Assembly: GCA_014529385.2 (NCBI GenBank)
Contig: CM043959.1
Location: 12,648,809 to 12,712,808, forward strand
Reading direction: 5' to 3'
Length of the DNA: 64,000 bases
DNA from: Adiantum capillus-veneris
Taxonomy: Eukaryota; Streptophyta; Polypodiopsida; Polypodiales; Pteridaceae
The notes beneath the pieces are model-generated. The model saw only the letters and a program-made list of their open reading frames with translations. It had not been told where the DNA came from and ran no database searches. The first letter of the stretch is position 1; the number at the start of each line of letters is the position of its first letter. The position numbers were made by a program, and so were the translations under genes. Below are positions 9,791 to 21,435 of the stretch, one piece after another.

Positions 9791-11236
9791 TGTCACGAGG
9801 ACGTGGCAATCCCTAACCTTAGTTGTTGGTTTCTTTCCAATGATTTTTGTTTTATTTTTGAGACCCTCTTTTTGAAGTTGCAAATGGTCAGACATTGTAT
9901 GGCCAATGTGAACGGTAGTTTCACCCGCAGACGGGAAGTGGTGGGCACTGGAATTCATATAGTAAGAGGATGTCTAGGCTAAGAGCAAGATCATGTAGGT
10001 CCCCCCTTCGAACTTAGCAAGTTGGTGGATACTAGGAAGTAAACTCAATAAAGGCATAAAGTCAAGGTCAGACTACCAACAGAAAGTATCCGACACTTGG
10101 GCCACATTGCACTTTTGGATGCGGTCCCAATGAGGATGGATGGTCAGATGACCAGTGCGAGCCCAACGGAAGCATCTCCTAAAAATTAGGGAACTGCTAT
10201 TTTGGGCCATGAAATGTGTTCACGTCATTACCTTCGGTATGACCAGGGGAACATTTAATAACTCTGCCGCGAAGTCAACTGGGCAACCAGTCGGAAGATT
10301 TTTTAGCGACAACCATGAAACAGGCAAAAGCTTGTAACTGCGCCAAGTGGCAAATTTTCATGCACTTGCCTCAATCAGAAAATTAGGCGCTGAATTTTAA
10401 GCTGGGAAGAGGCCTCATTTGGTTTTTGTCACAGGTTAAGAGCTATGGAGTGCTTTCTTTCCCTCTCATGTACAGTGTGGTGCTAGGAGTGATGCCCTGC
10501 ACGCTACACACTGCTCTCTATCTCCCCTACGTGCAGTTATGTGATGCCCCACAAGAGGGCTCTTCATTTGACTGATGTACAGCTGTGTGGGTTTATGCTT
10601 TTGTCTGAGGCAAGAGCCTCCTTGAGCAGGAACAAGGGTAGCTAGCTGCTACTCCAAAGCAGGCACCGGTGAGGGTCATAACCTCACCGTACAGGTGCGA
10701 ATTCAGCGCTGTGTATGCGCTGTAAATTGACTGTTTTTCAGTCATACAGACGCTGGAACCCTTGGGAATCGTGCCCCACTCGCAGAGGACAGCTAGGGGA
10801 CTGTTTGGGGCTAAAAACAATGCAAAAACCAGTAAATACAATGGGCTGAATCTACTGTTTTTGGGTAGGAATCGGAGGGTATACGCCAATGGAAGTGAGT
10901 TCTAGCAGGGGAATTGGTTTCGCGTAAGTTTTGGGGTTGTTATGCTGCCAAAAGTTGGCCAAATCAAATAGTATCTAGCGGCATACAGGTAAAGGATTCC
11001 CAGGACTCTACTTTGTAATTTACCCTCTCAAAGTATAAAGAAATACCGAAAGGGGCGCCAAGTTTGGGGCCTACAGGTTTTCGGCGTCTGCTCGGAGCAT
11101 TTTAGCTTCCAAGCCGTGTGTGTACTTAAGTGTTAATTCCCATCGTAGGTTTCTTTGCACGTTCTCTCTGTGTGTGTCTAGAGTAAAGAATTTCGGGTGT
11201 TAAAGCCAAAGCCTACCGTCCCACGGGCCGGTTTCA
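9791..11236 (+). repeat. 3' LTR of element A
   Basis: 1446 bp, beginning TGTCACGAGGACGTGGCAAT and ending GGCCGGTTTCA. Boundaries are confirmed by the solo LTR at 32701-34354. No convincing polypurine tract precedes it. The following 5 bases are ATAAT; the matching left flank is outside the window. Confidence 0.92.
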
Positions 11237-11239
11237 ATA

Positions 11240-12510
11240 ATCATGCTTTTGTTGTATGCGGATGGTGTAGTGCTTCTAGCACACACTTTAGAAGATGTAC
11301 AAAAGCTTATGGTTGTCCTTGAGGACTCTTGCTTGCATAGTGGGCTAATTGTGAATGAATCCAAAACAAAGGTTATGCTTGTGAAAACCAACCATAAGAA
11401 GAAGCCATGCATTGTGTACAACAATGAGACACTTGAAGTTGTTGAGAGCTTTAAGTACCTTGGCCTTGAGGTTCAGTCCAATCGTGGCATGAATGTTCTA
11501 TGCGTTGTTTGGAAGCGGGAAAGAGAGCATATTATGCATTTGAGAACATGTGTACTGAGGGAAACATCAAGTGTTGGATTCTCAAGAAGTACCATTTTGA
11601 TGCATTGGTGACACTGGTTCTTCTTTATGGAGTTTAAGTGTGGGGTAAGAGCATCTCAAAGTCTACTTGGAAAGAGTTTGAGAATGTCCAAAAGCGTTTT
11701 CTTACAAACTTTCTCCAAGTTAAGACACAAACACCATATATGTTCCTACTTCTTAAGGTGGGATGTCTTCCAATTGAGGTTATGGGCATGGAAAGGGTTG
11801 TGGAGTACAGGATAAAGATGCGTCAAAACCCCTCACATCGACTTCCTACAATTGCATGGGAAGCAAGCAAAAAAGTTCAAAAGACGCATAAAAGCAAGAT
11901 CTTGAGCACGGGATGGATGCAACACATATAGAAGTGGTTTGGGAGATGGGATGCATTACACTTGCTACATGATGCTTCAAATGACTCCCAAGTAAATGAA
12001 GCTTTTCTACAACGCCAATGTATTACGGCTTGGGAGAAATCCTGTGGGTCACGCTTCATACATTACACCACCCATATTGCCCCCAACTACAAAACCATGT
12101 TCTTCGCTAAAAGAGGAAACCGTACTCACTTACATGCTTGAGCCTATCCCCTTGTCGGCGATACGCACTATCGCAACCATTCGGCTTAGCTCCCATTTCC
12201 TTCGATGCGAGACAAGGCGTTGGGGCAATGGAGAAGAGTCAAATCGATTGTGCACATTATGCTCACTGCAAGTTCGAGAGTCTGAGTACCACACACTACT
12301 AGAGTGCTCAGCTTTTGGTCGCATCCGAACTGCTTCTCACATTTTCAGCCATGACTTAGACCTACACTTTCCTCTCCCAGCCACAGTGTGGGCTCTCCAT
12401 TGCGACTCTCATCACCACAATTTTGGAGCATCGAGAGTCACTCGTCACCCATACACATACTACATCACATGTAACTTTGGTCCCATAGGTCATATTTGAC
12501 CCCCGAGGAC
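11240..12510 (+). pseudogene. LINE reverse-transcriptase C-terminal fragment
   Basis: A 5'-truncated non-LTR retrotransposon relic in shifting frames. The catalytic motif region reads LLYADGVVLLAH (usual YADD, so the second Asp is lost), followed by GLIVNESKTKVM and FKYLGLEVQSN. The thumb and C-terminal region ends in a Cys/His cluster (LCTLCSLQVRESEYHTLLEC) like the zinc-binding tail of plant LINE reverse transcriptases. It starts within 5 bp of the element A LTR end, so A probably inserted into this LINE. Its relation to LINE copies 1 and 2 cannot be tested, because those lack this region. Confidence 0.8.
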
Positions 12511-12518
12511 GATAATAA

Positions 12519-13012
12519 AATCTCTCTCTCTCTCCAGTAATTTGCAGTTTCTATTCGTGCGTTGCTATTGATTTCTCGCTTGGAGTGTCCAACCCTGTAA
12601 CAACGATATCAGAGCTCAGAATGATTCTTCTTCTATGGAAGATCCGATCCAATCTGTGGCAAACATGGGTTCTCGCAAAGAATCTGATCGAGACAACACC
12701 CCTCCGACCTTTGGTCTGCGGGGAGATGAAAAAAAGCTAATTCGAGCATGGGCATAAAGAAACCAACGGAGATTTTGACAAATTTCCGGCCGAGAATCTC
12801 GACAAAGCAGGGTACAAATGTCAACTACAAGTTAACACGTGTATGAAAAGATTGATCAAGTACTCCAAAGACCCAAAATATGTGAAGAATTGACCAGGTT
12901 CACTCCAGATGGCGAGAGGCCATCCATTTGCTTGGCAAGTCGGTAACGAAACAGAAAGCAAAGCCAAATGCAAAAAAGCAGAAACTGTACTTGTAGAAAG
13001 AGTTTGACAAGG
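12519..13012 (+). mobile_element. 5' end fragment of a family-B gypsy element
   Basis: An LTR tail (12519-12602, ending CCCTGTAACA) is followed by a primer site (GATATCAGAGC) and a leader matching 22842-23380. The match includes a MGSR-ESDR start-like segment at 12664 and WXCRLAY-like text further on. No matching 3' part follows, because the sequence changes to LINE copy 1 near 13013. The coding potential of the leader is broken by stops. Confidence 0.75.
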
Positions 13013-13400
13013 ATGGCCGAGGGGTATCCACGATTGATAGCCCTCGCTGCTGCTCCCGCTTGCTTGCAGGTCATCCACCCCGCCGGCTGCCCTGCACCCG
13101 CTCCCTCTCGCCCGCTCACATGCGCATCATCCCCCCCACTGCCATGCACCTGGCCCCTCTCGCCATCGCTATCCCCTCCCCTCTCCCTCCCGCCTCATGT
13201 TGCGCACCAGCCCGGAGCTATCTGCCAACCAGCGCCACGTGCCCCGCCGTTCTTATCCATCCACCTTCCACCCTCCACCCCCCCTTCCCTTCCCCCCCCC
13301 CTCTCTTTTCGTTTCGGCAGCAATGTTGGTGGGCTGATTTCAGCTCGTCGGCAAACACTCCATCACCCCCGTCACTCACCTTCTTCCACAGTAGCAGACA

Positions 13401-14143
13401 CAAATGGAGACTCATGCTACACCAAAGGGACTCTGACGAAGCCCCCTCGACCGACCCCGCAGAGCCCGTCGCTAGCAGAACAAGCAAGCCTCGTAGCAGA
13501 GGTGGAGTGCCTCCAAGCCACCTCTGTCATCTGCAAGATTATTGGCAATCGTCTTAGTCGAGGAGAGGTATGAAACCTTCTGCACGCCCGCCTTTTAGAA
13601 GAGGTGGGGAAGATGGTTGACATCCAGCTTCTCGGACGAGGATACTATCAGATAGAGTTTAAGACTCCCAAGATGGCTTCCATGGTCACCTCGATGAGGC
13701 CGTTGGCCATTCCAGCGGTCAGAGCTCATTTCCGACAGTGGCGCCATGGGTTCGATCCAGGATCGGATGTTCTTATCGAGGAGGCAGACTTGCCTATTTC
13801 AATCTACTTCCCTGGCCAACGGAGGGAGTACTTACCGCTTCTTTCCAGAATTGGTTCCAAGATCGGGATAGTCTTGGAGACCCCGCGCACGGCAGCTTTA
13901 GTTGCAGCCAAGGTTGTCGGTGTGCTTTCAGTTCACGTCCTGGTTCGTGACACTCACACTCTCTCGAAGGTGGTCCTTCTACCTAGGGTGAGTGGGGGAT
14001 GGTTACGCAAGAGAGTAGAGTATTCGGGGCTCCGGAGCCGATGCTTCGTTTGCAGACAGATGGGCCACTTAGCGAAGGCCTATCCTCGCAGGAGATCTCG
14101 ACCCACACCACATGCGCAGCCTCCCAAGGTTGAGCATGCCTAG
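13401..14143 (+). pseudogene. LINE copy 1 ORF1 (nucleic-acid-binding, gag-like)
   Basis: The ORF1 protein of plant LINEs binds element RNA. One frame covers EVECLQATSVICKIIGNRL up to a stop at about 13571. The next begins at about 13604 (GKMVDIQLLGRGYYQIEF) and contains the DUF4283-like core with FRQWRHGFDPGSD and YFPGQRREYLPLLSRIGSKI. The zinc knuckle CFVCRQMGHLAKAY has lost its last Cys (Tyr in its place). A Pro-rich tail of low complexity follows to about 14520. Confidence 0.8.
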
Positions 14144-15170
14144 CAGACAGGTACCCAGGACACACAGGCTGGTACTTCGACAGAGGCCAGCGATCAGCCA
14201 GATGACGGTTGGCAAGAGGTGCCCGACGCAGACAGGGACGGGCTTGCCACACTGCCCCCCCTAGTGGCAGTCCTCATACAGCTCAGCAACATTTGGTTCT
14301 GACACGGAACCGTTTTGACCCCCTCCAGCAGGAGCCCCCTAAGAAGGCCCCCTCTAGCGCAAATCCTTCACCACCTCCCCCCCCTCCACCTTCAGACTCC
14401 TCCACTCCGCCTCCTCTCTTTCCCAGTGGGGCATTCAGTCTCATCTCCCAACCCATCTCACACTCCTCCTCAAACGTAGGGCACTGGACACACATCCGCA
14501 GCGAGACGTTCTCTTGGTAGTGCTTTTGCTACGAGTCGCATGGCTCGAGAGGGACAGCCCCACCTAAGGACGCCTCTCTTGGTCTAGACCACTCTTTTTG
14601 CAATAGTCCCTAGTGGTTTGACCAACTTCGACATTCGCAGACAATAGGCCTTCTTCGACTACAGCTTCACATGCTTCCTTGGTGCCCTTCTTCGGACTTG
14701 CAGGAAGCTTTCTTTCGAGTTCACGTCGTCTTCTTAGCAGCCCGAGGCATTGAGGCTCTGGATACACTGATAGGTTTCTCCTTTCCATTGTGCGGCAAGG
14801 ACCGTACATAGTGGACCTTGCACACAGTTCTTGACTGGCTCCGCATCCAGGCTATTGAGTTCTCGTACAGAAAGTCTGGCCTTTAGCCAAGTTTAGTGTG
14901 ACACCGCTGGATGCAACAGGTTGCAGACACAATGTGGTACACTTGTTTGCTGACACTCAGAGCCCCCCTTGCTATGTATTTGTACATGAGGATTCTTGGA
15001 AAGAGGATGTAGCCTTACGAACTGCACGCTCGGCTTGGGCCTGGGTGGGACAGTCACTTCAGCAACATTTGTCAAGAGGTCGCTCGGATGCGGATTACTC
15101 CCCATCCAAGCCGGCCTCTAAGATAGCGAGGTTTGTTGTTGCTGCAGCATCTGTTTTTCTCACTGACTCC

Positions 15171-16316
15171 ATGAGGATCGTCTCATGGAATGTGCAAGGG
15201 TTAGGAGGGCCCCAGTTTCAACGTCAAAGGGGTCGATTGCGTCGGGAGCTTCAGCGATGCCTTGTGGGTGGTGAGATCGATATTCTTATGCTACAGGAGC
15301 ATCTCTCTGTGAGAGACGCATTAGACGATGTGGTCAGATTTTGCATGGTTGCTATGAGGCATTTTGGTCAGCTGCATTTGGACTTGGTGGTATCGAGGGA
15401 GGGGTATGTATGACTATTGCGGACTCATGGCAACAGGCCATTGTGGGCCAGGCAGGGCTCAGTGAATTACTATGTAGGTTCAGGGTTGCCTCATGGGCTT
15501 CCTGAACATATATGCGCCCAATGTGGCAAGTGCAGGAGCAGAGTTTTGGTCTCTTATTGTAGAGTCTTTGCCGCATGCAGAGCAGTGGTGTGTTGGGGAA
15601 GACTTCAACATGTTGGAGGATCCCTCTGACAAGATTGGAGGTGGTCATGCTACTGTGCACGGGGCTGAGTTGGCAGCTTGGGAGCACCTATGTATGACTG
15701 ACAGTTTCTGATGTTTGGCAGCACTCGGGCTCTGTGAGAGCCCGAGACAGCTTGTCTTTCTCTCGCTCTTACCACGGAGTAGGAGGAGCGAATCTATCTT
15801 GGATAGATCGCTTCTACGCCAGTGACCACATTTGTGACATGGGGGGGTCTGTTTGTATCCTGGCAAGGACTACTTTTTCCGACCATGCGCCAGTGATTCC
15901 ACCGTGACAGACAGACAGAGGAGGGAGGGTGCGATGCTACGCATCCTCGAGAGGATCTTGCTGGATCCGGAGCTTAGAGAGCAAGAGGAGGCACTTTGGT
16001 CAGAGAGCTTGGACACGCACGACACCCCTACTGGTAGAGTGGCCTCTCACTTGGCTGAGCTCAATCGCTTCTTCCTCCAGGAGTCTGCAGCTTGCTTGGC
16101 TGCAGCCAGGGAGGAGGAGAAGCGTCTCTAATGGGGCATAGTTTCCGTGCAGAGGATGCAGCAGCAACATCCAGACAGTCCTTGGTTGAAGGAACGGACG
16201 CAGCAGGCTAGACAGGAGGTGGCTAGCATTGAGGAGCGGCGACATGAGTTTGCCTTCCATCAGCAAGCATCTCAGTGGACCCAGGTTGGGTGATAAGAGT
16301 TACTCGGGAGTGTTTT
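15171..16316 (+). pseudogene. LINE copy 1 ORF2 endonuclease region
   Basis: The EEP (APE-type) endonuclease that nicks the target DNA. It starts at an ATG at 15171 with MRIVSWNVQGLGG and DILMLQEHLSV (metal-binding Asn and Glu). Frameshifts occur near 15410 and 15480. Then come GFLNIYAPNVASA and GEDFNMLEDP (usual GDFN). The final motifs WIDRFYASD and FSDHAPVIP are present. The linker to the missing reverse transcriptase reaches 16316. It is not functional. Confidence 0.85.
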
Positions 16317-17090
16317 TAAAAGGTAGGGCCAGCCATGTGCACACCAGACGAATCTCTTCAGCGACCGGCAATACTTTCTTGGACAACGCCCGATGCCAGG
16401 CATCCTTGGGCATAGATGATGATGACGATGATTTCAGTCTGAGGATTTTAGTCTTTTAGTTTGGTCTCACTTTACTTCATTTTATTTTTGTACCCAGACA
16501 TTGGATTAGGTCCACAAGAATTGTATCAGTTTGGTCTCATAGATCGTTTTGGCCTTTTGAAGACGTTTCATATAACATTTCATTTCTCTCTCTCTCTCCC
16601 CCCCCTCCCAAGAGAAAATCTTAAACATCTCAAGAGCACAGCTTCAAGATAACTGTACAAAGCTGATTAACATAGAAGTATGATCCCAAAAAGTGTCCAT
16701 AAAATATACAATAAGTGCCCAAGATTAGTTCTTAGGTTTCAAAGAAAGTCTCTCAGATCTCTTAACATATGCATTCTAATCTGATCCACAAAGCTCTCCT
16801 CATACTATGTCATAAGTAGAGCAAGAGGAACATCATCTCTGTCATCGCTACATGCAGGTACGGTAGAATCCCAAGGAACCCTAATGGGTTCTGATGAAGC
16901 AAGTGATATCTTCGCCAAATAAGGGCAAGCCTGTAGAGGTGGATCAAGCAGTGGATCCTTGCGTCTGTATACCTATCTGACTGGAGGCACCTCTATCGCC
17001 TTCTTCTCCTCTTCTTTGCCTCTCTCCTCCTAGGTCTCTCAGCCTCTGTCCTCCTCAATCCTGATAATACCTCCTGTGTCTCTTAAAACA
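16317..17090. other. No gene recognised
   Basis: Unassigned sequence between LINE copy 1 and a divergent LINE ORF1. It holds a GAT-rich run at 16418-16432, a CT/C-rich tract at 16580-16610, and a CT-rich tract at 16990-17060 that would code for a Glu-rich stretch on the minus strand, possibly the tail of the ORF1 at 17091. Confidence 0.5.
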
Positions 17091-17956
17091 CTATTGGTTG
17101 TCTATCCTCCTAGTGCGTCCAGTTGCCCTATGACCTGCTCTGCCACATACAAGACAATGTCCTGGTAAACCAATGAGAATTACCTTTTGTTGTATGTCAC
17201 CTCCATGGATAATAGCCATAGAGAGGAATCGAGGAGGACTCTTCACGAGAGAGGGGTGAAGAATCGAAACCAACACAACACCAAGGCTACTGCCAATCTT
17301 TGTAACATGCAAATGAAACTCGAACAATAGACCTGGAAATTTTACTAAAACTGCAAAACTCTTGCCAAGGCTAGCTAAATCCATCCCTTGCCTCCACCTA
17401 TACAAATAACAATAAGCCACGGATGCTGAGGGGACTCTATAGGCAAGCCTTGTCCGATGTCTAAAACTGAACCCTGTAGCATCCTCTCCCAACGGAGAGA
17501 TCATCACAATCCTAGAAATGGGTTCAGCAGAGGAAGCAGAGTCCTCTCCGTATAGGCAGAGGCAGCTCTGAGGAAATCTAGAAGCCTGGCTCGCCGACAG
17601 CCACTCTCCAACCTCTTTGCATACCGAATAGCATGCTTCAAGTGTAGCCACTCAACTATAAATGAATCTGAGTGTATTTGCTGAGAGTCTAATCCTACTT
17701 GAGAATCCATCAAAACCTTAATGAAGAACTTTCCTAGGGCGTCACTAAACTGACAAAAAAAACTTCCCCAAGGCGTCTTTAAACATGCAAGATGAGGTGC
17801 GTCGTCAAGAGAAGCACGAGGCGGCGGCGAAGCAAGAGAGACGACGGTTGGTCTTAGACCGTGAGTGGTTGTTTGAGGAGGCAGTGAAGAGGTAAAGCCC
17901 TTGGAGGCGAATGCACAATTCTTGGTCACCAAAACAAGGCCTGCAGGCAGGATCAA
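17091..17956 (-). pseudogene. Divergent LINE ORF1 relic
   Basis: Two overlapping minus-strand frames (17504-17956 and 17091-17651) joined by one frameshift. They keep the ORF1 layout seen in LINE copy 1: YRWRQGMDLASLGKSFAVLV aligns in position with FRQWRHGFD..., then HVTKIGSSLGVVL, and a zinc knuckle CLVCGRAGHRATG with its last Cys missing. The protein differs clearly from copies 1 and 2, so this is another LINE family. No ORF2 follows. Confidence 0.65.
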
Positions 17957-19480
17957 AAGGCTATGTGTAACTCATTGGTCTGATGCATCTTCCAAGCCGG
18001 ATGAAAAAAGACTTTACAAAACCATCGTGGAGGCTACTACTGAAGCACCAATTCTTAGGAGAACCCGAATTAATATGATGGTAAGATGGATACTAACGTC
18101 ATTTATTCTTGGTTGCATCAGTTTAATGCTTTGAAGTTATTCCAGCTTCAAAATTATAATAAGGTTCTTCTTGCCTCTATGCCTCTTTCCAGGTGACACC
18201 AATATATGTAAAGAAGAGTGGATGAAGCGTCTATTCAGGAAATCCCTCTCAATTACGAGTGGAAAGAGTTCCAAAAAGATCTCTCTCCTTCCCTCCACAA
18301 TACTTGAAAAGATGGAACGAGGACTTTCGGACTTTGCTACAAATGCAAACCTCTTATGCCTTAGGCTAACCAAGTGTTGCAACTAGGTGGGCAATTGAGG
18401 AAGAAAGATGAGAGGTTGGAGGCTTTCTTATTTGGGTTGGACCACTCAATCAAGTAAAACGTGGAAGCAAAAGACCCAAAGACATTGTTGCAAGCTATCC
18501 GGTCAGCTCAGCTTCAAGAGATGAAGCATAATACGGACTCTTCCTCTCTTGATTCCTCTAAAGACGAGAAATCTAATGGACATGGTAGCAATAAATCAAT
18601 ACGATCTTCTCGATCAGCTTCTCCCTCTAATTCTACAAATGAAAACGCTTCAAATAAGGGTAAATCTCACAGATCTTAAGTCTCTTCTTATGAAAAAACA
18701 TCTCAAGGAATTTCAGAGGGGCCCAACAAGCGTTGTATGGGAAAGAACATTGGTGTTTTCATTGTCGCAATAAAGGTCACATGAAAAAGAACTTAAAAAG
18801 TGCCCTACTAAAATAAAGAAAACTGACTCTATTGCTTCGACTTCTAGTTCTACCCCTCAGGTTGACGCCTTGAGTTTGGTAGAGCCAGAAGATAAGCAAG
18901 GGTGACTTTCAATGATGAGGAACTCATAAAAGGTGAAGTCAATTGTCAAAGAGTAGTAAATTTTGCTTTCTGAATGATCAAGTTGACAATGTTACACTGG
19001 TGAGAGCAAGAGGCGCCACCCTTGCATTGGAAAGATGGGAACGTGGGTAGCGCGAAGACAAAATTCTGGACTTCAGCTCACTTATAACATCTTGTGATCT
19101 CCAAAATCAAACAACACCCGACGATTGTAGTCTCTAAACTGCTGGGTGTGATGTTATTTGGGGCAAAAAGTGGTTTCGCAGATTGAAACCCATTACAATA
19201 GGGAGAAACAGCGGTATTCCTTCTCATCCTCCCACCTCACACATCCAACCAAAGAGAGAGCTATGTTGTGGAGCCCAGGCAGCGATCATCTATGTCAGCC
19301 CTACAGCAAAGAATTTCTGTATTCCTGACGAGTATGGGACTTTATTTTAAAATTTTAATCACTTGTTCTCAAGGATGATTGTCCCTCTACCCTTCCAAGC
19401 GCGATCATGTAATTGACCTTATGGATGGAGAACAACCTGTAAGTAACTTTCCTTAACAAATGAAAAAGACACAATCACCT
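17957..19480 (+). pseudogene. Decayed Ty3/gypsy gag-protease remnant
   Basis: Scattered frames. 18171-18386 resembles the C-terminal half of a gag domain in altered frames. 18462-18680 carries VEAKDPKTLLQAIRSAQL, the usual end of the gag core, followed by a Ser-rich linker. Near 18750 lies a degraded zinc knuckle (CFHCRNKGHMKK). After 18900 the protease and linker are suggested by GAQA, CIPDEYGTLF and RDHVIDLMDGEQPVSNFP, the sequence that normally precedes reverse transcriptase. No LTRs were found. Confidence 0.55.
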
Positions 19481-19988
19481 GCACACTGCACAAAGTGGTG
19501 CGGAGTTCCCTCTATAGAAATACCATCCCCTAAGTAGTGCCATTGGCAGTATTTCTTTCTGTAGTACTCAAGCGAGTTATAACAGTTCCTCTTTTTGCAA
19601 GAGAGGGTCAACCAGAAATTCTCTTTTGGTAAAAAAGTGAGCACCCAGCTCTCATTTATAGCTCCTGATGTTGCCTTCTAAAGTTTGTGCAGGTCCATGT
19701 GAGATCTGCCACAATCAGCAGTGTTGCTGCCATGTCAGCACCTGCTGCCACATCATCATCTCTGCTGCCAGATTAGCAACTTGTTGAGATATTGAATCGA
19801 GCAGAATCAAACAGAAATTTTGACAACATCATATGAAATGATCGCTTGTGGCAGTCCCACAGAAAAAATGAAACAAAATGAAATGCAGCTGCTGCCAAAC
19901 TTTGAAGGAAATTGCCTGCACACCACTCAATAACAATCTTTACATCAAGCCCAATATCCAACAAGTACTATGACCACATAGATGGTAC
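19481..19988. other. Intronic or unassigned sequence
   Basis: Lies downstream of the last recognised exon of the YlmH-like gene on the minus strand. I looked for the expected S4-domain exons here and did not find them. No clear repeat is seen. Confidence 0.4.
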
Positions 19989-20792
19989 CTGTGTGAGGGA
20001 GGTCTCTAGAAAATCTATCAGCTCAGGAACAATTATTGCCTGAGCACCAGTGTCACCCTGCATTATTTTAATTTAATACTTAGAATAAGACATCCGTAAG
20101 ACTGTAAAAACAAAGATATAAAGAAGATGCAAAAAAGTGAAGTATAGAGTTGGTAACATTGAACACCCCATACAAAGTTTTATCAATCAAAAAACCAGAA
20201 GCTAACATCAACCTGCACAAGTATGTCGCCAATTTTTTCTCGGGCAATGCCTGTTCCCAAGATAGAACCAAGAAAATCACTATGTGTGGCACGGTCAACC
20301 ATAAAGTCTCCCAGAATGCTGAAATTTGGCCATGACAAGAATTAAAGAGCCCCATCCATCAGAAATAGAATGGGTAAAACCTTAAAAACTTGTGAGAGGA
20401 TGAGAATACCTGACTGCTACAACAGCTCCAGGATACCCAGTGTTGTCTGTTAGGATACTTGAAAGAAATGCCTCTTTATGCCCTAATGAGAGCCTACAAC
20501 GTTCTGCCTATGCTGACAGAATGAGAACAGGCAGGACATCAGCATGAGAGAGAACTTTGCTCTCAGCTGCAAGACATAACACAGGGTGTAGAAAGTTACC
20601 TGGGGATAGCCCCCAGACACAACAGTGCCAACATCTGAGAGTCGCCTTAGCACTCTAGAAGCATCTTCAATTGCTGGTGGGGTCAGAAAGTCGGAATGTA
20701 TGATCTCCCATCTAGCAGCTGCTGTTTTTGCCTGCAGCCATTTCGGGACAAGAGCAGAATTATACCCACACAGTTGTTCACTCTCAACATGC
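19989..20792 (-). CDS. YlmH-like S4 RNA-binding protein gene, four middle exons
   Basis: A host gene fragment. Exons at 20600-20792, 20410-20507, 20213-20318 and 19989-20057 are joined by GT-AG introns with compatible phases. The translation, with no stops, includes FLTPPAIEDASRVLRRLSDV, GGYPQ joined to AERCRLSLGHKEAF, then DFLGSILGTGIAREKIGDIL and GAQAIIVPELIDFLETSL. These are hallmarks of the YlmH family (bacterial division and ribosome-associated S4 protein; plant members are usually organelle-targeted). The N-terminal exons and the C-terminal S4 domain are not found nearby. The gene may be truncated by the retroelement debris at 17957-19480, or may have long introns. Function is inferred from the family. 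Confidence 0.75.
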
Positions 20793-21214
20793 CTGTTTCA
20801 AAACAGCAGGTGAACTATTCATGTTATGAAATGTCTGATCAGGGAGCACATGTACTGGATTAGGCAACTGTGAAAATGATTCAATGATAAAGAGGTTAGA
20901 AATTTGGCAAAATGCTGCATGTCTGTTTGACATTTCTTATTATGTGTGGTACTCCATTCTCTTTATTGTAGTTATAAAATAAAGGAGTGTCTAGTGACAG
21001 CCTACTCAGAAGATCAGGCTTTGTGAGATATGGCTCCACTGATTCATTTGTTTGTCCACGATTTGGACATTTTTTACCATAGACAGTCTTTTGCATCAGA
21101 ATTTGGATCATGTATCAATGGTATAAGTTTTCGGCCCCATAGGTCTTTTAGGCCTTTCGCAGACATCCATGAACATTTTCACTTTGTTTCTTTTTTTTTC
21201 TTGATGAAAAAGAC
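20793..21214. other. No exon recognised upstream of the YlmH-like exons
   Basis: This stretch should hold an intron or earlier exons of the minus-strand gene. A 71-residue open stretch at 20896-21111 (minus) shows no family signature. No repeat is seen. Confidence 0.35.
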
Positions 21215-21431
21215 GCTGTCTACTATGTACATGTAGACCTCTAGGAATGTTCATGTGAGCCTGTCACGAAGAGGAATTACAAGGAGCTGTCTACTGTGTA
21301 CATGTAGACCTCTAGGAATGCTCATGTGAGCCTATCACCACGAGGAATTACAAGGAGCTGTCTACTGTGTACATGTAGACCTCTAGGAATGCTCATGTGA
21401 GCCTATCACCAAGAGGAATTACAAGGCTGTA
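21215..21431. repeat. 71-bp tandem repeat, three copies
   Basis: Units start at 21215, 21286 and 21357 with GCTGTCTACTGTGTACATGT and end in AGGAATTACAAGGA. They differ from one another by only a few bases. The unit contains the palindromic TGTACATGTA core. There is no coding potential. Confidence 0.9.
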
Positions 21432-21435
21432 AGGA

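Larger units (their letters stand above)
1..11236 (+). mobile_element. Ty3/gypsy chromovirus-like element A, 5' LTR incomplete
   Basis: A copy-and-paste LTR retrotransposon in the order LTR, primer site, gag, protease, reverse transcriptase, RNase H, integrase, chromodomain, LTR, which is the Ty3/gypsy order. Position 1 corresponds to position 10135 of the 3' LTR, so about 344 bp of the 5' LTR lie outside the window. The coding region has several in-frame stops and frameshifts and is split by another element at 4483-7835. This copy therefore cannot make its own proteins. A solo LTR of the same family lies at 32701-34354 on the minus strand. Confidence 0.93.
13013..16316 (+). mobile_element. 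LINE copy 1 (lacks reverse transcriptase)
   Basis: A non-LTR retrotransposon with a GC-rich, Pro-coding 5' region, an ORF1 and the start of ORF2 with an EEP endonuclease. It stops at about 16316, just where the reverse transcriptase should begin (QVGDKSYSGVFLKG). It is collinear with LINE copy 2 (35486-39430, minus), which helps to set its limits. Confidence 0.85.

Noticed and set aside
12968-13573. A Pro-rich secreted or extensin-like protein.
   Set aside because: The Pro-rich stretch is the GC-rich 5' part of LINE copy 1 and recurs at the same place in LINE copy 2; no signal peptide or extensin repeat is present.
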